DNA of 11,357 bases from Erysipelotrichaceae bacterium UBA4808 (GTDB lineage: Bacteria > Bacillota_I > Bacilli_A > Erysipelotrichales > Erysipelotrichaceae), in NCBI GenBank assembly GCA_002402585.1, contig DHGC01000056.1, forward strand, positions 14,442 through 25,798, read 5' to 3'. Of the stretch, positions 6,623 to 11,357 are shown piece after piece (positions within the stretch are counted from its first letter, which is position 1; each line of letters opens with the position of its first letter). A model generated the notes under the pieces. The model saw nothing but the letters and a program-made list of their open reading frames with translations, made no database searches and was not told where the DNA came from. A program made the translations under genes and the position numbers.

Positions 6623-6707
6623 TGGTGCACCAGGCGGGACTTGAACCCGCACGATATGAACCATACGCTTCTGAGACGTACGCGTATACCAATTCCGCCA
6701 CTGGTGC
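6623..6707 (-). tRNA. tRNA-Leu(CAG), reads CUG
   Basis: On the minus strand the acceptor arms are GCACCAG (6701-6707) and CTGGTGC (6627-6633), followed by A and an encoded CCA (6623-6625). The T arm is GCGGGTTCAAGTCCCGC. The anticodon stem TACGT/GCGTA holds the loop CTCAGAA, so the anticodon is CAG. The long variable arm between the anticodon stem and T arm is the class II form expected of leucine tRNA. Confidence 0.93.
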
Positions 6708-6718
6708 GATGCTTGAAT

Positions 6719-6747
6719 ATTATATCAAATATCCAAACATCTGTGCA
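6719..6747 (-). promoter_or_regulatory. Promoter of tRNA-Leu(CAG)
   Basis: The minus strand reads TGCACA (6742-6747), a 17-base spacer, then a perfect TATAAT (6719-6724), ending 11 bases before the tRNA 5' end. The -35 box abuts the TGA stop (6748-6750) of the DJ-1 gene, leaving no room for a terminator between the two genes. Confidence 0.6.
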
Positions 6748-7296
6748 TCATTTATTTACCATTGAGAAAAGGATACTGTCACTTAAGGTTTTTGCATCAT
6801 AACCTAATACTTCCACCAAATATAAACCCAAGTGTTGAGCAGTCCCAACTCCACGGGATGTGATGAGTTTACCATCTTGAACGACAAAATCTTCTAAATA
6901 GATGGCATCTTTAAACAGTTCATCCACATTGGGCATTGGATACGATGTGATCTTTTTCCCTTTGATGATATTCGCTTTTGCAAAGACACTGGGGGCAGCA
7001 CAGATGGCACTCAACCATTTATCTGCTTTATTGTATTTTTGAATTAAGTCGATGACCCGTTCATCATTCCCCAAATGCGTGGATCCAGGTTGCCCTCCCG
7101 GTAAGAAAAGACCATCATAATGATCCATATCTTCCCATAACTTATCTGCTAGAACCGCGATGCCATGACTTCCAGTCACATTCAAATCACCCATTGAAAC
7201 CAAGTCGACTTCAATTTTCGATCTACGCAAGAGATCCACCACCGTTATCATTTCAGTTTCTTCAAACCCATTGGCTAAGAGACATGCGAATTTCAT
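6748..7296 (-). CDS. DJ-1/PfpI family protein (DJ-1/YajL-like)
   Basis: A 182-residue cytoplasmic protein of the DJ-1 branch of the class I glutamine amidotransferase-like superfamily. From the chosen start, ANGFEETE places the conserved glutamate at Glu15 (equivalent to human DJ-1 Glu18). The nucleophile-elbow cysteine is Cys99 in SAICAAP. LFLPGGQPGS and TSRGVGTA are further family signatures, and the length is normal. DJ-1 proteins are linked to oxidative and electrophile stress; reported glyoxalase and deglycase activities are debated, so I do not assign a reaction. The frame has two ATGs. The strong AAGGAGG (7303-7309) touches the first one (7300-7302) but lies six bases from the second (7294-7296), so the second is the likely start. 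An extended -10 promoter lies upstream. It is transcribed toward tRNA-Leu without a visible terminator between. Family certain. Confidence 0.92.
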   Translation of the reverse strand: MKFACLLANGFEETEMITVVDLLRRSKIEVDLVSMGDLNVTGSHGIAVLADKLWEDMDHYDGLFLPGGQPGSTHLGNDERVIDLIQKYNKADKWLSAICAAPSVFAKANIIKGKKITSYPMPNVDELFKDAIYLEDFVVQDGKLITSRGVGTAQHLGLYLVEVLGYDAKTLSDSILFSMVNK

Positions 7297-7302
7297 ATTC
7301 AT

Positions 7303-7309
7303 CCTCCTT
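7303..7309 (-). promoter_or_regulatory. Ribosome binding site that decides the DJ-1 start
   Basis: AAGGAGG on the minus strand. The spacer to the ATG at 7300-7302 is zero and to the ATG at 7294-7296 is six bases, so the internal ATG should be used and the protein should begin MKFACLL. Confidence 0.75.
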
Positions 7310-7328
7310 GTGTAAACTTATTATGATT

Positions 7329-7337
7329 ATTATAGCA
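7329..7337 (-). promoter_or_regulatory. Extended -10 promoter for the DJ-1 gene
   Basis: The minus strand reads TGCTATAAT, a consensus -10 with the TGn extension. The hexamer 17 bases upstream (GGAAGA) is a poor -35, which is usual for extended -10 promoters. The leader to the start codon is about 25 nt. Confidence 0.6.
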
Positions 7338-7372
7338 CTTCCCCATTTTAGTCTTCCATTTTGACGCTAAAG

Positions 7373-7381
7373 TGATAGGAT
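7373..7381 (+). promoter_or_regulatory. Possible extended -10 promoter for the MATE gene
   Basis: TGATAGGAT is a weak -10 (TAGGAT) with a TGn extension, with TTCCAT (7354-7359) 16 bases upstream. A tempting TTGACG at 7361-7366 has no partner -10 at proper spacing. The region is divergent to the DJ-1 promoter. Confidence 0.3.
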
Positions 7382-7406
7382 AAGAGAAGTTATTTTGAGG
7401 TACGCC

Positions 7407-8735
7407 ATGTTTACACAAAAAGACTTACGACGTTTGGTTCTTCCCATCTTCCTCGATCAACTCTTGTTGGCAGGGGTTGGGATTGTTTCAACCCTATTGC
7501 TCTCTTATGCCGGTGAAGCTGCGGTTTCAGCCGTTTCCCTCGTGGAAATGCTTAATGTCTTGATCATCAGTTTACTCTTAGCTGTATCCACAGGCGGAAC
7601 GGTTGTATTGGCTCAAATCATTGGTTCTAAGCGTATGGAGTTTGCTCAAAAAGCAGCTGGTCAATTGATGGTTCTAACGCTAATCGTATCCATGTGTTTT
7701 ATGGCTCTTGTTCTTGGATTAGGTCAGCCCATCTTAAACTTGCTTTTTGGATCGGTTGATCCCGATGTCATGCGTGCAGCGCGTATCTATTTCATCATCT
7801 CCAGTCTAAGTTATCCTTTCATGGCACTCTATAACTCAAGTGCAGGCATGTTCAGAGCCATGGGCAATTCTCGTATCCCCATGCTTGGGTCCATGATCCT
7901 AAATATTTCAAGTATCATCGGTTTTGGCTTAGCCATCTTTATTTTTAAAGCAGGCATCACCGGCGTTGCCATCGCCAGTTTGACTTCACGTGTCATCGCA
8001 TCGCTCTTTCTCTTACGGCTTAACTTCAATCCAGAACTTTTGGTTCATTTAGATAAAAACAAGCTTTTCATTTGGGACAAAATACTCATCCAACGCATCG
8101 TTCAGGTCGCCCTTCCGAACAGTATTGAAAATGGGGTCACCCAATTGGGTCGTGTTTTTCTCGCCTCCATCATTGCCTTATTCGGTACCGCGCAAATCAC
8201 CGCCAACGGGATTGTGAATAGCCTAGGTGCATTTGCCTTAAGCTACTCAACGGCCTTGCTTTTTGCTAGTGTGACGGTGGTTGGGCAGTGTGTTGGGGCA
8301 AAAGAATTTGAACAAGCTCGTTTGTATGCAAAGAAATTGATGCGTCAAGGACAGCTCGCGACCTTGGTTCTTGCGGTCTTGGAAATACTCTTGTTGCCTT
8401 TACTTCTTAAGTTCTATACCATTTCGGATGAAGCACGCACACTGACTTATCAAGTCATGCTTCTACACAACACGATTGCGGTTCTCTTCTGGACGCCCGG
8501 TTTCATGTTGGCTTCATCACTTCGTGCTGCTGGGGATGCTCGTTTCACGATGATCGTATCACTGACAGCGATGTTTATCTTTAGAATCCCTGCTGCCTAT
8601 CTCTTTGCGGTTGTCTTAGATTTTGGCGTCATGGGAGTTATGATGGCCATGGGCGTGGATTGGTTCTATCGCTTTACCATCAATCAAATCCGTCTTAAGG
8701 GGGACAAGTGGTTAACCTCAGTCGTATCGGCATAA
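7407..8735 (+). CDS. MATE-family multidrug efflux transporter
   Basis: A 442-residue inner-membrane antiporter, the normal MATE length, with about twelve hydrophobic segments in two bundles (break around residues 215-230, rich in charge: HLDKNKLFIWDKILIQR). Typical family features are the opening DLRRLVLPIFLDQLL, an early VLAQIIGSKR (helix 2 to loop), SSAGMFRAMGNSRIPML between helices 4 and 5, the second-half counterparts LPNSIENGVTQLGRV and TVVGQCVGAKEFEQA, and SLRAAGDARFTM. These proteins export cationic compounds using a Na+ or H+ gradient; the substrate cannot be read from sequence. The frame could begin at a TTG (7395), but GAGG (7397-7400) lies six bases before the ATG at 7407, so I use that. 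The VOC gene follows 52 bases later on the same strand with no terminator between, so co-transcription is likely. Family sure. Confidence 0.92.
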   Translation: MFTQKDLRRLVLPIFLDQLLLAGVGIVSTLLLSYAGEAAVSAVSLVEMLNVLIISLLLAVSTGGTVVLAQIIGSKRMEFAQKAAGQLMVLTLIVSMCFMALVLGLGQPILNLLFGSVDPDVMRAARIYFIISSLSYPFMALYNSSAGMFRAMGNSRIPMLGSMILNISSIIGFGLAIFIFKAGITGVAIASLTSRVIASLFLLRLNFNPELLVHLDKNKLFIWDKILIQRIVQVALPNSIENGVTQLGRVFLASIIALFGTAQITANGIVNSLGAFALSYSTALLFASVTVVGQCVGAKEFEQARLYAKKLMRQGQLATLVLAVLEILLLPLLLKFYTISDEARTLTYQVMLLHNTIAVLFWTPGFMLASSLRAAGDARFTMIVSLTAMFIFRIPAAYLFAVVLDFGVMGVMMAMGVDWFYRFTINQIRLKGDKWLTSVVSA

Positions 8736-8787
8736 CAATTTAATTCTGCCTGGATTCAGCGTAGAGTGAAATAAAGGAGGATTCATT

Positions 8788-9195
8788 ATGGTCCCACAAC
8801 TTTTCATTAATCTCGCTGTCAAGGACGTTGAAAGAACAAAAACGTTCTTTACCAATCTTGGCTTCCAATTTAATCTTGAATATTCGAATGAGAATGGTTT
8901 ATGTATGATTTTAAATGATAATACCTGTGTCATGCTTCTTAAAGAAGAATTCTTCCAATCGTTCACCAACAAACCTGTGAGTGATGCGTTTAAAACAACC
9001 GAAACTTTGATATCGCCAACGCTTGATACGCGTGAAGCCGTCGATGCATTGGTTGATAAAGCGGTCTCTCTTGGGGCAAAAGAATACAACCCTCCTAAGG
9101 ACCATGGCTTCATGTATTTCAGAGTCTTTGAGGACTTGGATGGACATCAATGGGAATGGTCGTGGTTGAATATGGACTACAGACCTGAAAACTAA
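8788..9195 (+). CDS. VOC-superfamily (glyoxalase/bleomycin resistance fold) protein
   Basis: A 135-residue cytoplasmic protein made of two beta-alpha-beta-beta-beta modules. Module 1 is PQLFINLAVKDVERTKTFFTNLGF through CVMLLKEEFF (about 3-56). Module 2 is AVDALVDKAVSLGAKEY through MYFRVFEDLDGHQWEWSW (about 84-126). The EDLDGHQWEWSW end, with Glu123, is the classic C-terminal metal-ligand region. The N-terminal ligand position appears as Asn8 (FINLAV) rather than His, as in the lactoylglutathione-lyase-related PhnB-like group. Members include thiol-dependent isomerases and antibiotic-binding proteins, so no reaction is claimed. A strong AAGGAGG lies eight bases before the ATG. A weak promoter (TTTAAT 8739-8744, 17 bases, TAGAGT 8762-8767) could add to readthrough from the MATE gene. 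Its 3' end overlaps the convergent aminotransferase gene by 4 bases. Family sure. Confidence 0.88.
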   Translation: MVPQLFINLAVKDVERTKTFFTNLGFQFNLEYSNENGLCMILNDNTCVMLLKEEFFQSFTNKPVSDAFKTTETLISPTLDTREAVDALVDKAVSLGAKEYNPPKDHGFMYFRVFEDLDGHQWEWSWLNMDYRPEN

Positions 9196-10361
9196 TAATT
9201 GTTTATTGCTGCTTTAAGTTGATCAAATGCCTGTTTTAATGTATCCAACTTTGTGGCGACATTCACACGCATGAACCCTTCTCCGCCTTCACCAAACATC
9301 GATCCATCATTCAACCATAGCTTGGCTTGATTCATCAAGAAATCAACCAAGTTTTTTTGTGACATATTCAAAGCTCTAAAATCCATCCACATCAAATAGG
9401 TTCCTTCAATATCCATAACCTTGATTTGAGGCAACTCAGTAGCGACAAACGCTTTGACCCATTCAATGTTTGTCATTAACGTTTCAACGAGTGCATCCAT
9501 GTACGCATCCCCATGCGTATACGCCATTTCACTGGCTACGATACTGAACTGATTCTGACCATGTAAACCTAGACGTTCATATTCATGTTTGATTTTCTCC
9601 ATGAAATGTTCATTGGAGGTGATCAATTGGGAGAGTTTAAAGGTCGCAAGATTGAAACTCTTACTTGGTGCAACCAGTGTGATCACAAAATCCTTATAAC
9701 CCTCATTCAAACTAACGGCTACCGAATGATGATTTGGTTCATAGACAAAGTCCATATGGATCTCATCAGACACCACGATAACTTGATGTTTTTCACAAAT
9801 ATCCAACATCCGTGTCAACTCATCCTGCGTCCATACACGACCCACTGGATTATGGGGTGAGCATAAGATGAAGAGTTTGACCTTTTCATTCATAATCTTT
9901 TGTTCAAAATCGCTAAAGTCGATTGAATAATGCGTACCCGCTAATTTTAAAGGATTGATGACAGGGATACGTTTATTGTATTTGATGGAGTTCTTAAAAG
10001 GATGATAAACAGGTTCTTGGATCAAGACACCATCGCCTTCATTGCTTAGTGCCAAGATACAAGCATTGACAGCACTGACAACACCCGGTGTAGAGAAGAT
10101 CCAATTGCGCTCAATCGTCCAATTATGACGTCTTTGCATCCAGCCCATTACCGCTTCAAAGTAGGAATCGGGTTCAAAACTATACCCATAGACACCAAAT
10201 TCAGCCAATTGACTCAATGCGGATACGATATGCTCGTCACTCTTGAAATCCATATCCGCAACCCATAGTGGTAAAGCCTCTGGGTTTGCATTAAATATTT
10301 TGTGTCCATCCCATTTGATGGAGTTGGTATGCTTACGTTCTAGTTTTTGATCAAAGTTCAT
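9192..10361 (-). CDS. MalY/PatB-family PLP aminotransferase, probable cystathionine beta-lyase
   Basis: A 389-residue cytoplasmic fold-type I PLP enzyme. The opening with TNSIKWD and LPLWVADMDF is diagnostic for the MalY/PatB branch, as is YGYSFEPDSYFEAVMGWMQRRHNW. PLP contacts are Tyr119 (EPVYHPF), Asn171 (SPHNPVGRVW), Asp199 (VSDEIHMDF) and the Schiff-base Lys234 (APSKSFNLA). The carboxylate-binding arginine is Arg365 (GEGFMRVNVAT). Such enzymes split the C-S bond of cystathionine, and often cysteine, giving a thiol, pyruvate and ammonia, in methionine biosynthesis or sulfur recycling; E. coli MalY also modulates a regulator. The family usually has ACPR after the arginine-containing strand; here it reads ATKL, a small deviation. 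The longer frame starts at 10388, but that ATG lies inside the -10 box; the ATG at 10359-10361 has GGAG (10368-10371) six bases upstream. No sulfur-pathway gene adjoins. Family sure, substrate likely. Confidence 0.9.
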   Translation of the reverse strand: MNFDQKLERKHTNSIKWDGHKIFNANPEALPLWVADMDFKSDEHIVSALSQLAEFGVYGYSFEPDSYFEAVMGWMQRRHNWTIERNWIFSTPGVVSAVNACILALSNEGDGVLIQEPVYHPFKNSIKYNKRIPVINPLKLAGTHYSIDFSDFEQKIMNEKVKLFILCSPHNPVGRVWTQDELTRMLDICEKHQVIVVSDEIHMDFVYEPNHHSVAVSLNEGYKDFVITLVAPSKSFNLATFKLSQLITSNEHFMEKIKHEYERLGLHGQNQFSIVASEMAYTHGDAYMDALVETLMTNIEWVKAFVATELPQIKVMDIEGTYLMWMDFRALNMSQKNLVDFLMNQAKLWLNDGSMFGEGGEGFMRVNVATKLDTLKQAFDQLKAAINNY

Positions 10362-10383
10362 GATTCGCTCCGTTTTATTTATA

Positions 10384-10412
10384 ATCATACGCCTTCACAT
10401 CTGGTTTTTAAA
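10384..10412 (-). promoter_or_regulatory. Promoter of the MalY/PatB-type gene
   Basis: The minus strand reads TTTAAA (10407-10412), a 17-base spacer, then TATGAT (10384-10389). The expected start near 10377 gives a leader of about 16 nt holding GGAG and excludes translation from the upstream ATG at 10388, which is part of the -10 box. Confidence 0.55.
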
Positions 10413-10418
10413 CCCTAA

Positions 10419-10443
10419 TTAAAAATGAACGTTACCGTTCATT
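10419..10443 (-). terminator. Intrinsic terminator overlapping the stop of the 188-residue gene
   Basis: On the minus strand AATGAACG and CGTTCATT (10424-10443) form a perfect 8-bp stem closed by GTAA, a GNRA tetraloop, and followed by T-rich TTTAATT. The TGA stop (10439-10441) is inside the stem. Because the dyad is perfect and sits just upstream of the aminotransferase -35 box, it could also act as a DNA operator; the T-rich tail favours a terminator. Confidence 0.65.
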
Positions 10444-11005
10444 GTGTGACTTCGATTCGAACTCTAGGATTATCCAATGAAAACGCTTTCGCTAACGCAT
10501 CATAATGATCTGCAATATAATCATAGCGAGCCTTATATGTTGCTTCTACTGGAACAAAGCGATGTTCCAAATCCATTGGATCTATGACATGAAAGCCCTG
10601 TTCTTTTAAAGACTTGATCCAAGCTTCCATAATATCAAGCGCATCCGCCTCTAAGTGGAAGATATCCCCATTGTTTAATTCTAGCTTGATATCCAGTAAG
10701 AAATTACCCTGAAGATAGTCGGGTTGACGCCAATTGAAGGTCCCTCTGCGCGTTAAGGATACGTCAATCTGTTTCACTTCACGCACATCGAAACGGAAGA
10801 TGGGCTTCCCTTTGCTTAAACGATGCATCATATCCCATTTAAGTTCATCAAATTCCAAGGTGTTTGCTTCAACACTCAACACAGCGCCTAACCATGCATT
10901 GGTTGCACTGGTTGATGTTCTAAAATGCTTTGGATAATATTGCTTATCAAAATCTAAAACGATGGTGTGGTAGATACGTGGCGAAAAGTTCTCAGGATAA
11001 CCCAT
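10439..11005 (-). CDS. Conserved-looking hypothetical protein, family not recognised
   Basis: I do not recognise this 188-residue protein. It has no signal peptide or membrane segment and is probably cytoplasmic. The middle alternates short beta-like stretches (AWLGAVLSVE, PIFRFDVREVKQIDVSL, FLLDIKLELNNGDIFHLEA) and then a long amphipathic helix (LDIMEAWIKSLKEQGF, about 123-138). That resembles a PH-like barrel closed by a helix, offered only as a fold guess. The C-terminus (YKARYDYIADHYDALAKAFSL) is another predicted helix with regularly spaced Tyr. There is no cysteine, and no catalytic or metal motif stands out. The ATG at 11003-11005 is well supported by AAGGGGG (11013-11019). Codon use looks like its neighbours. 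It lies downstream of the tRNA cluster, beyond that cluster's terminator, and has its own terminator. Real gene: likely; function unknown. Confidence 0.75.
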   Translation of the reverse strand: MGYPENFSPRIYHTIVLDFDKQYYPKHFRTSTSATNAWLGAVLSVEANTLEFDELKWDMMHRLSKGKPIFRFDVREVKQIDVSLTRRGTFNWRQPDYLQGNFLLDIKLELNNGDIFHLEADALDIMEAWIKSLKEQGFHVIDPMDLEHRFVPVEATYKARYDYIADHYDALAKAFSLDNPRVRIEVTQ

Positions 11006-11033
11006 TATACTTCCCCCTTATTTGGTTAATCAC

Positions 11034-11042
11034 ATTAAACCA
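11034..11042 (-). promoter_or_regulatory. Possible extended -10 promoter for the 188-residue gene
   Basis: The minus strand reads TGGTTTAAT, a weak -10 (TTTAAT) with a TGn extension; the -35 region is only a T-run. It would give a leader of about 22 nt containing AAGGGGG. Readthrough from the tRNA operon is the alternative. Confidence 0.3.
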
Positions 11043-11054
11043 CAGAAAAACAAA

Positions 11055-11075
11055 GAAAAAAACACCTTTCGGTGT
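11055..11075 (-). terminator. Intrinsic terminator of the tRNA cluster
   Basis: On the minus strand ACACC and GGTGT (11062-11075) form a stem closed by a GAAA tetraloop and followed by a run of seven T. It lies 12 bases beyond the CCA end of tRNA-Leu(GAG), closing the cluster. Confidence 0.85.
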
Positions 11076-11086
11076 CAAGTTCAAAT

Positions 11087-11169
11087 TGGTGCACCAGATG
11101 GGATTTGAACCCACACGGTTGCCCACACGCCCCTCAAGCGTGCGCGTCTGCCAGTTTCGCCACTGGTGC
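11087..11169 (-). tRNA. tRNA-Leu(GAG), reads CUC/CUU
   Basis: The acceptor arms are GCACCAG (11163-11169) and, after the T arm, CTGGTGC (11091-11097), followed by A and an encoded CCA. The anticodon stem CACGC/GCGTG holds the loop TTGAGGG, so the anticodon is GAG. A class II variable arm (GGGCAACCGT region) supports leucine. Its acceptor is identical to that of tRNA-Leu(CAG) at 6623-6707. Confidence 0.93.
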
Positions 11170-11197
11170 ATCGATTTACTAATCTGGGATTGTTCAC

Positions 11198-11274
11198 TGG
11201 TGCGACCGACAGGAATTGAACCTGTGACCTAGTGCTTAGGAGGCGCTCGCTCTATCCAACTGAGCTACGGCCGC
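11198..11274 (-). tRNA. tRNA-Arg(CCT), reads AGG
   Basis: The acceptor is GCGGCCG (11268-11274) pairing CGGTCGC, then A and an encoded CCA. The D arm contains AGCTCAGTTGGATAGAGC, and the T arm is ACAGGTTCAATTCCTGT. The anticodon loop CTCCTAA gives the anticodon CCT. The anticodon stem AGCGC/GCACT contains one C-A opposition (positions 29-41), while the other four pairs are sound. Confidence 0.92.
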
Positions 11275-11276
11275 AT

Positions 11277-11353
11277 TGGTCGGAACGACGCGATTTGAAC
11301 GCGCGACCCCTACCACCCCAAGGTAGTGCACTACCAAGCTGTGCTACGTCCCG
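11277..11353 (-). tRNA. tRNA-Pro(GGG), reads CCC/CCU
   Basis: The acceptor is CGGGACG (11347-11353) pairing CGTTCCG, with C1-G72 as expected of bacterial proline tRNA, then A and an encoded CCA. The anticodon stem CTACC/GGTAG holds the loop TTGGGGT, so the anticodon is GGG. The T arm is GCGCGTTCAAATCGCGT. It is the first tRNA of the visible cluster; the promoter or further tRNAs lie beyond the window. Confidence 0.93.
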
Positions 11354-11357
11354 ATGC

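Noticed and set aside
7361..7366. TTGACG as -35 box for the MATE gene
   Set aside because: The hexamer 17 bases on is GAGAAG, and nothing TATAAT-like occurs at workable spacing.
8718..9113. Minus-strand open frame of 131 codons
   Set aside because: It is antisense to the VOC gene, which has a strong ribosome binding site and recognisable fold motifs.
11073..11078. Perfect TTGACA on the minus strand
   Set aside because: No -10 box lies 15-19 bases downstream; the hexamer overlaps the base of the tRNA-cluster terminator.
6623..11169. Identical GGTGCACCAG acceptor ends at two places, considered as direct repeats bounding an inserted element
   Set aside because: They are the acceptor stems of two leucine tRNAs. 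Genes between them are ordinary, with no integrase or transposase, so shared tRNA identity explains the match.
10930..11232. Plus-strand open frame of 100 codons ending near RPTGIEPVT
   Set aside because: Its last part reads across tRNA-Leu and tRNA-Arg antisense. MGFEPTRLPTRPSSVRV-like peptides are a well-known artefact of translating tRNA genes.

Overview
The window looks like ordinary chromosome from a moderately low-GC Firmicute (Bacillota). An Erysipelotrichia-like or related lineage is my guess, at low confidence. The signs are strong purine-rich ribosome binding sites, sigma-A style promoters, tRNA genes with encoded CCA, short GNRA-loop terminators and a low-GC gene repertoire. TAA, TAG and TGA are all used as stops, so UGA is not reassigned and a Mycoplasma-type code is excluded. 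I see no insertion sequence, phage gene, integrase, CRISPR array or replication origin.

Layout, left to right. (1) Bases 1-1445, minus strand: a CoA-disulfide reductase with the start of a C-terminal rhodanese domain, cut by the window edge, under a well-formed promoter with candidate operators. (2) Bases 1588-3430, minus: a WYL-domain regulator overlapping by 8 nt a very divergent DprA/Smf-like protein. This two-gene unit has its own promoter, placed so that the transcript may be leaderless. It is the most system-like element here. (3) Bases 3476-4129, minus: a YczE/YitT-type membrane protein ending in a terminator that overlaps its stop codon. (4) Bases 4211-6592, plus: peptidase T (pepT) followed with no gap by a DUF438/hemerythrin-like/PAS protein, closed by a bidirectional terminator. 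(5) Bases 6623-7296, minus: a DJ-1/PfpI protein and, downstream of it, tRNA-Leu(CAG). (6) Bases 7407-9195, plus: a MATE efflux transporter and a small VOC-fold protein. (7) Bases 9192-10361, minus: a MalY/PatB-type aminotransferase (probable cystathionine beta-lyase), tail to tail with the VOC gene. (8) Bases 10439-11005, minus: an unrecognised 188-residue soluble protein. (9) Bases 11062-11353, minus: a tRNA cluster Pro(GGG)-Arg(CCT)-Leu(GAG) with terminator.

Working together: most units are short and independent, each with a recognisable promoter and several with compact terminators that reuse the end of the coding sequence. A loose redox, thiol and electrophile theme runs through them: CoA-disulfide reductase-rhodanese, DJ-1, VOC protein, cysteine/cystathionine lyase, and a PAS sensor with a hemerythrin-like domain. 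This is inference from family membership, not from operon structure. Four starts differ from the longest reading frame and are set by ribosome binding sites or promoters: pepT 4211, DJ-1 7296, MATE 7407 and aminotransferase 10361. No stretch over 300 bases lacks a gene.
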